Shown here one piece after another: positions 1 to 9,994 of a stretch of 64,000 bases of DNA (position 1 is its first letter; each line of letters starts with the position of its first letter). The DNA comes from Lachancea thermotolerans CBS 6340 (taxonomy: Eukaryota > Ascomycota > Saccharomycetes > Saccharomycetales > Saccharomycetaceae): NCBI RefSeq assembly GCF_000142805.1, contig NC_013081.1, positions 434,001-498,000 of the forward strand, written 5' to 3'. Position numbers and translations under genes: made by a program. The notes below the pieces were generated by a model. That model saw only the letters and a program-made list of their open reading frames with translations. It was not told the origin of the DNA and did not search any database.

Positions 1-2198
1 CTTTCCGCGTTTTCAGCGAGGATAGACTTTATCAATCGCAGTAACTCATCCTGCTCAATAACAAGCTGTCTTTTGTTCTCGTTAGTCGCAGTGATGTTCA
101 CAATGACATATAGAACGCCCTCGAGAGTTTTCCGCTGATTCAAATCATTTGAATCAAGCATCTTGAGCTTGTGGGCAAGGAATTCGAATAAGTATGTGGA
201 CTCAATGCGGCCACCGCTTTTGCTGCTGTCAAGCGACGAGTCAGAATCGCTGAAACTTTCAAGTAACATGTTCACCACTCTCCTGGAATTGCAAGTCAGG
301 TTCCTCAGGAGCTGAAAGCATTGCTCTTGGACCAGCCAGTTTCGGTTATTCACAAACTGCAAAATAACCTCCATAGGAATAATCGATAAAAGCTCTAGCT
401 TTTCATCATTGTGCGAGTTATACATGAGGTGTCTCAAAACCCACAGAGCGTTTGTCTGCACTCCAGCAGTAGATATTTGTGAAGCAGCGCAGTATGGCAT
501 CTCGGCGCTTCCACCGATTTTGTCATTGAAAAAAGGGTCCTTAAGAATGCTCCCCACAATGTCCATGACTCCATTCTCGATGACAAAGGACTGCAAGTTC
601 GAAAATTCGACGACAAAGTTGGACAAAACTCCTAGCGCGGCACTCATAATTTGGATTTCTGCCTTTATGAGCTGTTCACCATCAAAATTGTAACTTTTAG
701 TTAGCGAAAAAATGACCTTCACTAGCTCTAGCAGTAGGCTGGCAAGTTTATTGCGCTTCAAAAATGTCCTCAGCGCAGTAACGCTTCTGGAGAAAGACTT
801 AAGAAGCAGGATCCATGATAACGTTAGGCCACTGTCATAAATGGGTGGAACAGTCACGTCTTTGAGTTCATCTAGATGCTGGTCCTTATGACTAAGAAAG
901 CGTTTGAGTAAATTCAGATGTGACTGAAGACCTGATTCTGCATGGTAAAGTATTGCTTTGTCCACGAGAAGAAGCTTCCGCGTCTTCTCATCAAAACTCG
1001 TGAGGGACGCGCACAGCTTTATTAGCTTGAATACAATATCGATTGTACTCCCGTTTTGCTGCTCAAGGCTTAAAAACCCTGCTAACAAGCGGACAATACC
1101 GTTTGTTGTTTTTGTATCAAATAAAAAGTTAGAGACTGGGTTGTTAAGTGGCGTCGTTTCATTGTAGTGGTCAACAAGGCGTATGAGAGTATCAAAAGGG
1201 TCGAACCACCAGGGTATATTGTCATAATTAAAGCACTCTACGAGGTGAGGCAGCCACAACTCTAAAGGCTCGCGTTTAAGTTCCAGCTCCTGTCGACAAA
1301 TGTAAGGGTACGCAAAGAATCTAAGAGCGCAGCACTTCAGAACGAGGTCATCGCTTTTCAGAAAGCTTGATGTCAAAAGGACGAAGGGGCCGCATTCCCA
1401 AAGATTATTTGTTTCAAGGAAGGCTGCTGAAGACGACTCAAGCATCCGTAGATAGACGTTGAGTGAGAAAGCAAAACTTGGACGGTCTAGAGGGTCATAG
1501 ATGTCAACCTGGTTCGGGCACGTTTGCAGCGGCATGGTGAGCTTGCTGCCGATACCCGGATTTCTGAGCGGATCATAATCTTGCAAGTTTGAAGCATGGC
1601 TGTGATCGGCTTTTTTTTCGAAGAGGTACCGAAAGCTTAGCTGGTCTGCGTACTTGCGTGTAAAGTCTAGTAATAACTGCTGTGTAGCGGGCTTCACCTC
1701 CGGCTCCAGTCCACCATCGTTCTTAGAGAGGCACGCAAGTAGCTCCACTATAATTGCCATGCGATGCTTTGATGAGAGAAAGCGCCGGCGCTTATACTTA
1801 ACAACATCCAGAAAGCAAGTTTGTAAGTCCGCTACCATAGAAGCGGGCTCGTAGTCCCCAGCGCAGATGTTCGCCAGTTGCAATTTTCTTAGAAGGATGA
1901 TGTCGGGGTCTGCAGATGAAATCTGCAATTTTTGGGTGATGTTCGTGACAACTTCATAGTATCGAGGCCCCATCTCAGCCTTAATCTCATTACTAAAGTT
2001 CAGAAAGCTCAGCAGGACATCCAAGGCTTCAACTGCTAGATTACCACCACACGAAGCGACGTCCACTACCTTCTCGATAACGTCTTGTCCCGAAACCATC
2101 AAATTCCATTTCGCGAAGGTATCCCCTAATAGGGTGTACTTGAGAGCGTTCAACTGGTCCGAAACCTGGGTTGACGCCTCAGAGGTAGAAGTTGGCAT
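1..2198 (-). CDS. VID28: GID5/VID28, armadillo-repeat subunit of the GID ubiquitin ligase (3' end cut off)
   Basis: The minus-strand frame is open from the ATG at 2198-2196 to the window edge, giving 732 whole codons without a stop; the S. cerevisiae protein has about 921, so the C-terminus lies outside. The translation is leucine-rich and wholly helical in character, with repeated helix pairs typical of armadillo repeats and no catalytic motif. In S. cerevisiae, Gid5/Vid28 is a scaffold of the GID E3 ligase that degrades gluconeogenic enzymes when glucose returns. The assignment rests on this fold and on the neighbour: SNL1 lies next to it in divergent orientation, exactly as YIL017C-YIL016W do. 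I read the protein directly from the sequence. Identity is likely but relies partly on gene order. Confidence 0.85.
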   Translation of the reverse strand, partial: MPTSTSEASTQVSDQLNALKYTLLGDTFAKWNLMVSGQDVIEKVVDVASCGGNLAVEALDVLLSFLNFSNEIKAEMGPRYYEVVTNITQKLQISSADPDIILLRKLQLANICAGDYEPASMVADLQTCFLDVVKYKRRRFLSSKHRMAIIVELLACLSKNDGGLEPEVKPATQQLLLDFTRKYADQLSFRYLFEKKADHSHASNLQDYDPLRNPGIGSKLTMPLQTCPNQVDIYDPLDRPSFAFSLNVYLRMLESSSAAFLETNNLWECGPFVLLTSSFLKSDDLVLKCCALRFFAYPYICRQELELKREPLELWLPHLVECFNYDNIPWWFDPFDTLIRLVDHYNETTPLNNPVSNFLFDTKTTNGIVRLLAGFLSLEQQNGSTIDIVFKLIKLCASLTSFDEKTRKLLLVDKAILYHAESGLQSHLNLLKRFLSHKDQHLDELKDVTVPPIYDSGLTLSWILLLKSFSRSVTALRTFLKRNKLASLLLELVKVIFSLTKSYNFDGEQLIKAEIQIMSAALGVLSNFVVEFSNLQSFVIENGVMDIVGSILKDPFFNDKIGGSAEMPYCAASQISTAGVQTNALWVLRHLMYNSHNDEKLELLSIIPMEVILQFVNNRNWLVQEQCFQLLRNLTCNSRRVVNMLLESFSDSDSSLDSSKSGGRIESTYLFEFLAHKLKMLDSNDLNQRKTLEGVLYVIVNITATNENKRQLVIEQDELLRLIKSILAENAE

Positions 2199-2596
2199 TG
2201 TGAACACAGTAGGGTCCCTTAAGCACACTCGAAGCGCCACTGGGTGTCCTTAATCAACGCAAGAGTTTGATTACTTCACTTAGGAGTCAGTTCATTCGTA
2301 ATTATCACCGGACATCAGCTTGATAGTGTTCAGAATCACATACAACGGCTCATCACCAAGCCATAGCGTTCAATAACAGGCGCTTGAGCGCGACTTTGGT
2401 TCTTCTAGAGCCGTAGGTATTGTTGAATGTGTGTTGTTCCGTCGCGAGTTTACACCCATGTTGGGCCCTTCTGGCGGCTTTTTCTGTCAGCTTTCAGCGA
2501 TTTTCACCTAGAGAGTCCGTTTTTTAGTTTGGTGATGTTCTTGAAATCCACGTATGTTGTTGATACACGAGGATCGAAACAAACCATCAAAGGAAG
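2199..2596. promoter_or_regulatory. Divergent intergenic region VID28 / SNL1
   Basis: These 398 bases separate the start codons of VID28 (minus) and SNL1 (plus) and must hold both promoters. I see no tRNA, no repeat and no convincing named binding site. A short open frame on the plus strand overlaps the SNL1 start in another frame and looks accidental. Confidence 0.6.
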
Positions 2597-3133
2597 ATGG
2601 ATATGGTTCGGAGCTGGCTGCAGTCACCAACCGTGAAGCCTACTAAGGACTATGTGACGTCTTCACTTGAACCCTGGGTCAGGAAGCTTAGAAATGACAA
2701 TATGGCAATGATCTACACTGCAACGGCAGTAGGAGCTCTGCTATTGGTGCTAGTGTTCAAGCCCTCAAAGAGCAGCAAGCCCAAGAAGTCGCATAAATCT
2801 AAAGGCAAGAAGGCTAAAAATCCGGAGCGCAGTGTGCAGCGCAAGCCGTTGACCTTGGAGGAGCAGATCGAAGGCGTGCATCAGAAATTTGTCAACGAAT
2901 ATAAAGAAGGACTAGATCGCCTTGCCAAAAATTACGACGCCAAGTCTGAGAAGGACCAGTATCAACTCAACTACTACAACGAGATGCTACTGAAGTTGGT
3001 CATTGAGTTGGACGGCGTTGATCTCGTAGAGGTGGAGCCCGAGCTCAAGGCCAAGCTCAAAAGCAGACGCAAGCAAGTGATTCACGAAATACAGAGCAAT
3101 TTGAAAAAACTAGATCAGCTCAAGCGCCAGTGA
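2597..3133 (+). CDS. SNL1: SNL1, ER/nuclear-envelope BAG-domain co-chaperone
   Basis: This encodes 178 residues (159 in S. cerevisiae). A single membrane segment lies at about residues 36-54. It is followed by a very lysine-rich stretch (about 56-75) and a helical BAG domain from about residue 88 to the C-terminus. Snl1 is a tail-facing-cytosol ER and nuclear-envelope protein whose BAG domain releases nucleotide from Hsp70 (Ssa, Sse). The basic linker is the part reported to contact ribosomes in the S. cerevisiae protein. The second methionine, two codons downstream, could also serve as the start. Placement beside VID28 supports the name. Confidence 0.92.
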   Translation: MDMVRSWLQSPTVKPTKDYVTSSLEPWVRKLRNDNMAMIYTATAVGALLLVLVFKPSKSSKPKKSHKSKGKKAKNPERSVQRKPLTLEEQIEGVHQKFVNEYKEGLDRLAKNYDAKSEKDQYQLNYYNEMLLKLVIELDGVDLVEVEPELKAKLKSRRKQVIHEIQSNLKKLDQLKRQ

Positions 3134-3542
3134 CGGCCGAGTTTTTAAGGCGATACGCTTATAGATTGTACATAAGATTGTGTTGGTCCAACTTTGAGAT
3201 TCAAAAGGAATAGAGCTGGCTTCCTGGCCGGATTACGTCAACGCGGGTCCTCTGGAGCGCATGATGCGTCTCTAACCTATAGCGTCAGTTGTAACTGGAA
3301 GATTGTATCCTGAAAAGTGGTAGTTCTACGGCCGCCAGTCCGAAAATGACCAGGCGCCTGAGGAGGTACGAGCATCGCGGGCTCCTGACCCGAGCACGAG
3401 GCCTGCTAGTTCAGCACCCAGTATCAAAACCTTCTGTTCCTATTTTTTTTGTACGGAGCGGGATTCTTAACAATTATCTAGTATTTATCATCTTGGGTTG
3501 AGCTTCTCATTAACTGGACCCTGAGAAATAACACCAAGAAGC
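3134..3542. promoter_or_regulatory. Intergenic region SNL1 / RIB5
   Basis: This interval between two plus-strand genes carries the SNL1 3' region and the RIB5 promoter. A T-rich run lies around 3441-3450, about 100 bases before the RIB5 ATG. I recognise no RNA gene or specific factor site. Confidence 0.5.
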
Positions 3543-4250
3543 ATGTTTACAGGTATCGTTGAACTAATCGGCACTGTTGCCGAGTACAAAGAGTATGATA
3601 CAACCCATAGTGGCGGCGGAGGTGTGTCTGTCACTGTAAAAGATGCTTCCCCCATTCTAGGAGACTGCCACATAGGGGACTCGATCGCAGTGAATGGGAT
3701 TTGCTTAACAGTCACAGAGTACTCATCCGACAGTTTCAAAGTTGGTATCTCGCCAGAAACCCTGCGGAGAACCAACGTTGCATCGTGGCAACCCGGCTCG
3801 AAAGTTAACTTGGAAAGAGCCGTTGGTCAGGACGTCAGGTTTGGTGGGCACTACGTCCAGGGACACATCGATGGGACTGCGAAAGTAGTTTCCCGCGTCG
3901 CAGAAGGCAACTCCATTGTCTTTGGTTTCAAACTTCACGAGAAGGAGTTTGAGAAGTACATAGTGGAAAAGGGATTTATTTGCATCGACGGAACCTCGCT
4001 GACTATCACAAAGGTGGAGCCCGATGGAACCTTCTACATCGCCATGATCAAACACACGCAAGAAAAGGTTGTTATGCCGCTGAAAACTGTTGGAGACGAG
4101 GTCAACATTGAAGTCGACTTAACTGGAAAAGTCATCGAAAAACAAGTTGTCTTGCAACTCCAGGAGCAGATCAGCAATGAGCACTCGCCCTTAGCAATCC
4201 TAGTGGACAAACTGGTCGAGGCCAAGGTTAAAAAGTTTTTAAGTAAGTAA
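3543..4250 (+). CDS. RIB5: RIB5, riboflavin synthase
   Basis: This 235-residue protein starts with the family signature MFTGIVE. It contains two homologous lumazine-binding barrels. The matching motifs GDSIAVNGICLTVTE (about residues 41-55) and GFICIDGTSLTITKV (about 145-159) mark the repeat, and a C-terminal helix serves trimerisation. Riboflavin synthase converts two molecules of 6,7-dimethyl-8-ribityllumazine into riboflavin and a pyrimidine by-product, the last step of vitamin B2 synthesis. Length is as in S. cerevisiae (238). In that species RIB5 is YBR256C beside RCF3/MTC4/TRS20. Here SQT1 and STS1 stand between them, so two ancestral segments interleave. Confidence 0.97.
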   Translation: MFTGIVELIGTVAEYKEYDTTHSGGGGVSVTVKDASPILGDCHIGDSIAVNGICLTVTEYSSDSFKVGISPETLRRTNVASWQPGSKVNLERAVGQDVRFGGHYVQGHIDGTAKVVSRVAEGNSIVFGFKLHEKEFEKYIVEKGFICIDGTSLTITKVEPDGTFYIAMIKHTQEKVVMPLKTVGDEVNIEVDLTGKVIEKQVVLQLQEQISNEHSPLAILVDKLVEAKVKKFLSK

Positions 4251-4302
4251 GCGCCTTCGGCTTATACTAAGCATGTTCGACTGAGGTATGTATTTTGTCT
4301 AT

Positions 4303-5622
4303 CTAAGGCAGTTGGTAAACCAGTGACACTCCTTCATCGCCAGCTGTTATCAGTTTCTTTCCGTTCTCAATCAGTACAAAGTCCAGGACGCCCATGTTGT
4401 GACCGACGCACACAAACTTCTCTGAGCCTGTCCTCGCGTCGTATTGGTACACTTTTCCGTTTATGCAAGAAGCTAATAGAGTGGTGGCTGCCGAGTCCTC
4501 GAACTGTAGCTTTGTTACGGAATCCGGCAACACAAACTTACGTCTTATTCTCCAGGTCAGCGCGTCGTACAGCAAAACCTCGCCTGACACTAGCCCAACT
4601 GCCATCAACGGCAGCTTCTCTGACCATGCGATGGATTCTATCGAAGCATCCAGTTCGTCCTGATCAGCTTGCAACTCAATCACAATGCTGAGCTGCAAAA
4701 CCGCACCATTGCTGCAATTCAGGATCGCCATTGTACCGTTGTTGGCACCACACGCTACTACTGGGGTGTTTTTAGTCATGGACACAGGTGCCTTGGCGAG
4801 CGAAACCCAAGGCGCTTCGTAGCCCCTTATCTCCGAGCTTGTGACCTTAAAGATCTGCTGGTTTGTGTAACAGCTCCAACCTATGATTGTGCTGTCCAAG
4901 GAGCAAGTAACCAGCGACAAGTTTGCGTCGCCCTGCTCCACATTAATGAACTCGCCCATAGTGCAATCGGATTGGTGCACGAACTGACTCATAATCTGCT
5001 CGAGTTCGCCGCTCTGGGAGTCAACTTGGTAGCACCACACAGAACCATCTGTGGAACCGAATGCAAAAACGCCTGACACAGTGGGATGCACTTTAATCCA
5101 CACAACTTCCTGCACTTCTTGCAGTTCTGCGCACTTCTTCCACTTTGCACCGCCGTTCGAGGCCTTGTGAACTAGAATCTGGCCGTTCATGTCTGCAGTG
5201 ATCAAAAACTGGCCGTCCGGGGTAAAGCCGCCGCCGATCACGGATTCCGAATGCGCAATTGAACCCGCGAATTTGGGAGGCTGCGAGTGCGACGTCCACA
5301 GGTACGCTGTGTTGTCGCCACCACCGCTGCACACCAAGGGCAATGTGGGATGGGCAAAAATAGAGAAGACCGAGTCCGTGTGTTTGTCGAAGTACGCGAT
5401 CGAGTTGTTGGACATGTCAATCTCTATCGTGTCTTCCTCATCCTCCGCATCCTCGCCGGCGCCGTCAATTTCTTCTAGGTCGTCCTCGTCCACTGGAAAG
5501 TCCCCATCGTTGTCGTTGTCGTCCAACACCACTTCTTGGTCCACTTCCTGGTTTGTGATGAACTCTTCCTCAGGGATCTGGTCCCCGGTTTGATGCTCCT
5601 GCTCACTGGGGTACTCTGACAT
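4303..5622 (-). CDS. SQT1: SQT1, WD40 chaperone of ribosomal protein Rpl10/uL16
   Basis: This is a 439-residue protein (431 in S. cerevisiae). A strongly acidic N-terminus (about residues 1-70, many Asp and Glu) is followed by WD40 repeats to the C-terminus. The first repeat is clear around HTDSVFSIFAHPTLPLVCSG. Sqt1 is a dedicated cytosolic chaperone that captures nascent Rpl10 and escorts it to the pre-60S subunit. The acidic surface binds the basic N-terminus of its client. The ATG at 5622 gives an N-terminus of the family type. PAC-like and RRPE-like sites lie about 70-100 bases upstream. SQT1 and STS1 are neighbours in S. cerevisiae as well (YIR012W, YIR011C). Confidence 0.95.
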   Translation of the reverse strand: MSEYPSEQEHQTGDQIPEEEFITNQEVDQEVVLDDNDNDGDFPVDEDDLEEIDGAGEDAEDEEDTIEIDMSNNSIAYFDKHTDSVFSIFAHPTLPLVCSGGGDNTAYLWTSHSQPPKFAGSIAHSESVIGGGFTPDGQFLITADMNGQILVHKASNGGAKWKKCAELQEVQEVVWIKVHPTVSGVFAFGSTDGSVWCYQVDSQSGELEQIMSQFVHQSDCTMGEFINVEQGDANLSLVTCSLDSTIIGWSCYTNQQIFKVTSSEIRGYEAPWVSLAKAPVSMTKNTPVVACGANNGTMAILNCSNGAVLQLSIVIELQADQDELDASIESIAWSEKLPLMAVGLVSGEVLLYDALTWRIRRKFVLPDSVTKLQFEDSAATTLLASCINGKVYQYDARTGSEKFVCVGHNMGVLDFVLIENGKKLITAGDEGVSLVYQLP

Positions 5623-6169
5623 CTCGTTGATCGGTCTTTAAACTAAGCTTGAGCCTGCTGAAGCCGTTTCCTGTATGATTAATTCAAGCTCATCTCAAAT
5701 CATCGCCATCTCAAATTTTCACGTAGAAGGAAAAGAAAGCCTTTGTGACATTTTGGTATAAAGTGATCTATTCTGGAAGGAAGGATGGAAGCATAGTCAA
5801 AGAAGGGGGGTTCTGAGCTTTTGAGATAACATTTGCAGCGATTTTGAGGCGTTATTCTATACTATGCCCTAATGTTTTGGGTCTTTCGTCTTAACAACGC
5901 GCCGACCATATTGTAAGTTGCCTCAGAGTGGTGTTTTTCGACCCGTAGAAAGCCCTTGATATAATAAAAGACTCACATCATGCTCACGAAGCCATACAAA
6001 TGTGTCTTGAGTTGGACTCTTGGCTCCGCCATGCTGTTGTTTCTTCATTGTTTTTGTGTTACCCGACCTTTCTAACAAGGGCAGTATCTCACAGTACTGA
6101 AAAATTTGTAACATATCAGTGCTCTAGAAGCTTAAAGTAACCTTCTAAAATCAAGTCCTAGACCCATCG
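5623..6169. promoter_or_regulatory. Divergent intergenic region SQT1 / STS1
   Basis: These 547 bases hold both promoters. The SQT1-proximal end carries the ribosome-biogenesis motifs listed separately. The rest shows no RNA gene. A 63-codon minus-strand frame at 5923-6114 has no recognisable product. Confidence 0.55.
5688..5721 (-). promoter_or_regulatory. PAC-like and RRPE-like sites upstream of SQT1
   Basis: Read on the minus strand, GAGATGAGC (5688-5696) matches the PAC core GATGAG and TGAAAATTT (5713-5721) matches the RRPE core. They lie 66-99 bases before the SQT1 ATG. PAC (Dot6/Tod6) and RRPE (Stb3) typically occur together in ribosome-biogenesis promoters, which fits SQT1. Spacing and matches are seen; function is inferred. 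Confidence 0.5.
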
Positions 6170-7069
6170 ATGAGCCAGTCCGTGGGTTTCAACTGGGGTT
6201 TCAAGCCTAGTACTGCAGAAAATACGAGCAGTGCGATTTCTACATGCAAAGTTACAAAACCAAGGGTTAAAAGGCGATTCGCCGGCGAGGAAGCAGCCTC
6301 TGGAGGCAGCCCGACTTACAACAACAGGCCCCGAGCCGTAGCGAAGCGCAGGACCGCCGTCTCAGGTATACAGGGCCAGCCGCTCCCGCTCTCTAGGGCT
6401 CTGGAGCTCATGGACCGCACGCAGCTGCAGTCGACGCTGCTGGAGCTTGTCAAGCTACACCCGGAGATCCAGAGCACGTTCATGGCCCTCCAACCTCCGT
6501 CACGCGGCCTTGACCAGTACGTGACGCTCTTACGCGGCAAGTTGGAACAAGTTTACGCGAACCTCCCCTACTCCCGACTGCGAGACCGTCTCCCAGACGA
6601 CACAGGCGAGGGGCTCAACGACTACACCTTCGTGCGCGTCAAGTCGTTCCTTCTCGAGTTCCTCAACTGCCTCGTGGACTGCCTACTCGAGAGCATTCCT
6701 CCACAGGTGCAAAACCCGCTGCATTCTCTCAAACTGCTGGACACCGCCACAGGGCTTCTGAGCCAGCTCCCGCATTTCTCTACCGCCAGCAATAACTATT
6801 ACAAGAACGTGTGCTACGAACAGGTCGCCGAGATCTGGTCTACCGTGATCCGGCAGGCCACCCAAGATATCTCCTTTTTGGGCGCCACGTCCACAGTTCT
6901 TGACTGGCTTCAAATTCTACAAAAGCATAACGAAAAATCTCAGGGAAAGCTCCAAAGGCCTCTCTCCCTCCTACAGACATTCCAAGAGTCGCTAGAGCCT
7001 GTTCAAGCCCCTGCCGGTATTTCCCAGGACCAACAACAGCCTTCTAACCTCTGGAACAACATCGTGTAA
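6170..7069 (+). CDS. STS1: STS1, proteasome nuclear-targeting tether
   Basis: This encodes 299 residues (319 in S. cerevisiae). The N-terminus contains the family signature [10 protein letters not shown] basic, disordered segment follows with [12 protein letters not shown] and AKRRTA, which act as nuclear localisation signals in the family, then a helical six-helix-bundle domain from about residue 70. The sequence [13 protein letters not shown] is close to the S. cerevisiae one. Sts1/Cut8 links proteasomes to karyopherin-alpha for nuclear import and is itself short-lived. The ATG at 6170 precedes the signature directly. Confidence 0.93.
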
Positions 7070-7234
7070 TGTGAGTGCATCCTACTAAATAGTCATATAA
7101 TACAACTAAAGCTTTTTAAGCGTCACGAGTCCTTGAAATGAGGCAACACCGATAACACAGCAATATACGCTTAGTTTGGTCGTTTAGCTTGAGCCATACG
7201 TGAAGAAGCATTACAAGGTAGCCAATCGTAAACC

Positions 7235-7656
7235 ATGGGCGGTGTGCAACCTATTCACTATGATCGCGAAACAGTCAAGGAACTGACCAAAGAAGTAAGT
7301 CCGAGCTGCAAGGGTTACAGATAATGAAAAGTCCTTTACTAACCATACATAACGAATAGATCCTCACTGCATCGGGAATTGGAGCCTTTAGGGGAGCTAT
7401 CATCGGTCTCACAACCGCACTTCTTTTACGCAGATTTTCGACTGTGTACCGCAATGTAAGAACTCAGGTCCGGGTCTTTTACCACTGCTCCTGGATCTCC
7501 ATGGGTGCGGTGTTTTATGCCGATAAGCAGCTCATCAAGTTCCAAAACAGATACTACGAGAATGAGATCAAGAGACGATCCAGAATTCTGGACGAGGCTG
7601 CTGAGAGGGGCATTTTTCTGGAGGAAGACTCCGTGGTGACCAGCACCACGTCGTGA
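7235..7656 (+). CDS. RCF3: RCF3, respiratory supercomplex factor (two exons)
   Basis: Exon 1 is 7235-7294 (20 codons) and exon 2 is 7360-7656 (98 codons plus stop). The 65-base intron has GTAAGT at its 5' end, TACTAAC at 7337-7343 and a TAG acceptor at 7357-7359. The spliced product has 118 residues (S. cerevisiae Rcf3/YBR255C-A, 122, also split). It shows two membrane segments at about 25-43 and 60-77 and a charged C-terminus. Rcf3 resembles the N-terminal half of Rcf2 and sits in the mitochondrial inner membrane with cytochrome oxidase supercomplexes. It lies tail to tail with MTC4 as in S. cerevisiae. Confidence 0.9.
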
Positions 7657-7716
7657 GCGGGACTGCGCCCTGCACTGCCCCCGCGCGCACGTATTGGTGC
7701 TGCGCTGGGACTTCGA

Positions 7717-9321
7717 TCACCATGTTATCCACCTAACGACCCTAAGTAACGACAATATCATGATCTTTCCGCTCTTAACTATTATGAAGATGACCCATAT
7801 CATCCAGAAAAGCAAGGTAATAGCGACCTCCAGGACCCTGTACAAAAAAACGCGAAGGGGTTCTCTGTTCATCCTCCTGAGAGTGCCAAACTTGTCCATC
7901 TTTTCTTGCAGCATTTTGAGCCTGAGCGTCAGCGTAGAATTTATGTCGCTGAGTACACGGTCGCTAGTTGAAATCAGAGTTTCGACCCTTATAGAATAGT
8001 CATTAAGCAGCCTAGACTTCCATATATCGCACGTTTTCAGAGCCTTCACCAGTTCATTTTCGTACTCATGCAGGACATCTTCTGCTGGCTTGCATATCTG
8101 TGTGGGATCTTCAGGCACGAACACAGAGGCTTTAGCGGAAGTGCGGGCCTGTATAATTCTCGAGGTTTCCTGTCGATGTCTAACTACCTGGAAAGTGCAG
8201 CGCAGATAGATTAGCTCGTTGTACTGTTTCTGGAGAACAGATTCTTTCGGTATATTAAATGGCTCACTCAGCTCCAAAAACTCTTCAGATGCTCTATTAG
8301 AGCTTTCTGAGCTTCTTTCCTCTGCGGTTCGGGTCCTAAAGCTGTTGATGGGAATGTCGGCAATATTGGGATGATGAACAGGTTCTGTGGGTGTTAAGTA
8401 TAAGTTATGGGCGTTACCCAAGGGTTTGCTGTCAGGGTTGCGCTCATCATAAATAATATGTTGCTGACTTGCAGATTTGCTTTGTAGAGCGGAACGAGAA
8501 AGTCTTTTTGTTTTCTCCAGCGCTTTGTCGAACTTGCTTTCACGACCACGGGGGCCGTCTGTGACAGGACCGTCAACACTTTCAACAGAAATTTGAGGCA
8601 GTTCCCAGTTTGAGGAGGTTTGGCGCAATAAGATTGATGACGAGTTTCTGGAGTGGTTAGGCGGCCTCTCTCCTTTGTACGCGCGGGAAACCTCTGCAGC
8701 CGACTGAGAGCGTCTCTTGGATTTGCTTTTGAACCACGGCTTCCCGTCGGGCCTTCGAAGCTCATCCCAGTGTGACACACGCCAGGCTAAGTCTGCAGTA
8801 GTCTCATTCACGCCCACAAACCACTGATTTTCTCGGTCGGGGTGCTTAGAAAAGTCTCTTATTGCTAAGACGGGAGGCTTCATGAATGCTATTTCATTCT
8901 TGGGGTTTTCGTGCAACTTCTTCTTAATTTTACGGTTACGGATCACTTGTAGCGGATTATACTTCCCTTCCACACCCTTGTAGAGCCCTGTTCCCCCAGT
9001 AGTGATTTCTTTCTCTATCAAGTGATAGTAAAACTGGATGTAAGATCGAACCCGATCCGCTCGTATTCTGCTGGCCTTAGAAAGTATCTTCAAGGGCCTT
9101 CCTTTGTTCTGCTCATTGAGAACTTTGCCTAGTGTCGCCGCGCCACTCTTCTCCGTGTTTCCCACTGTTAGGTTATCAACGTTAAGATCCTCAAGCAAGC
9201 TGATTTTAGCATTTGTGAGGAGCTTTGCAGTCTGTGAAATTCTGTAGGAGCTTACATGCCTAGCTTCATCGCCTTCAAGTTTATCACTGCTCGACATATG
9301 CTCTGTAGCGCCATTTTTCAT
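7717..9321 (-). CDS. MTC4: MTC4, maintenance-of-telomere-capping protein
   Basis: This is a 534-residue protein. The conserved part is at the N-terminus (about 20-170: SYRISQTAKLL, SYIQFYYHLI, LQVIRNRK, WRVSHWDEL). The middle is serine-rich and disordered, a helical region follows (about 370-470), and the C-terminus is hydrophobic, which suggests a membrane-associated tail at about 495-534. Molecular function is unknown in S. cerevisiae (YBR255W); mutants interact with cdc13-1. Position between RCF3 and TRS20 matches. A second ATG nine codons in could be the start. Confidence 0.85.
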   Translation of the reverse strand: MKNGATEHMSSSDKLEGDEARHVSSYRISQTAKLLTNAKISLLEDLNVDNLTVGNTEKSGAATLGKVLNEQNKGRPLKILSKASRIRADRVRSYIQFYYHLIEKEITTGGTGLYKGVEGKYNPLQVIRNRKIKKKLHENPKNEIAFMKPPVLAIRDFSKHPDRENQWFVGVNETTADLAWRVSHWDELRRPDGKPWFKSKSKRRSQSAAEVSRAYKGERPPNHSRNSSSILLRQTSSNWELPQISVESVDGPVTDGPRGRESKFDKALEKTKRLSRSALQSKSASQQHIIYDERNPDSKPLGNAHNLYLTPTEPVHHPNIADIPINSFRTRTAEERSSESSNRASEEFLELSEPFNIPKESVLQKQYNELIYLRCTFQVVRHRQETSRIIQARTSAKASVFVPEDPTQICKPAEDVLHEYENELVKALKTCDIWKSRLLNDYSIRVETLISTSDRVLSDINSTLTLRLKMLQEKMDKFGTLRRMNREPLRVFLYRVLEVAITLLFWMIWVIFIIVKSGKIMILSLLRVVRWITW

Positions 9322-9418
9322 TGTGTATGCTAAGAATGAAATTTCCTTAAAGATATGATCTTAACAATAAGGTTTTGCCATAGCCTACAAACACAAAGGT
9401 CTCAGAGTCGCGTGTACC

Positions 9419-9931
9419 ATGCCATGTTATTTCGCGATCATAGGTGCTCGAGACAACCCTATTTACGAGGCAGAGTTCACTTCCCAACAGCTGAACTCAT
9501 TCCCCCCAGAATTGAAAGAGTTGAACCCGTTCATACTGCATGCCTCATTGGACATTATTGAAGACCTACAATGGCAAGTGAACCCTCAATCCATAAACTC
9601 AGGAGGCGGTAGTGGTGGATTTTTGAGATCTAGACACTCAAATAATAACGGAAACTGCTACCTGGGCAAAATCGATCATTTCTATGGTTTAGCTATAACG
9701 GGCTACTTGTCTTACGGAAACATGAAGTTTGTCATGATTCACAGCAGTAATGGGAATGGTTCAACGCCAGCACAGGTAGAAGACGGGTCGGTTAAAAACT
9801 TCTACCAGGAGGTTCATGAATTGTTTGTGAAGACTCTTATGAATCCGTTCTACAAGTTGAATGACCCCATCACGAGCCCGGTCTTTGATAGCAAGGTGAG
9901 AACTTTGGCGAGGAGGTATCTTCTTAAGTAG
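9419..9931 (+). CDS. TRS20: TRS20, TRAPP complex subunit (sedlin)
   Basis: This 170-residue protein is close in length to the 175 of S. cerevisiae. It has the longin-like sedlin fold: MPCYFAIIGARDNPIYE at the N-terminus, ELNPFILHASLDIIEDLQW, GKIDHFYGLAITGYLSYG, and a conserved C-terminus with TLMNPFYKLNDPI. A Gly/Ser-rich loop (about 62-70) sits where other yeasts also have an insertion. Trs20 bridges TRAPP core subunits to the TRAPPII/III-specific ones in vesicle tethering. Only 97 bases separate its ATG from that of MTC4, a compact shared promoter. Confidence 0.97.
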   Translation: MPCYFAIIGARDNPIYEAEFTSQQLNSFPPELKELNPFILHASLDIIEDLQWQVNPQSINSGGGSGGFLRSRHSNNNGNCYLGKIDHFYGLAITGYLSYGNMKFVMIHSSNGNGSTPAQVEDGSVKNFYQEVHELFVKTLMNPFYKLNDPITSPVFDSKVRTLARRYLLK

Positions 9932-9994
9932 AGTATAATGGAAAATGTAAAGTAATAATGAATTAATAGACAGTATCTTCAAATGTACAGAATA

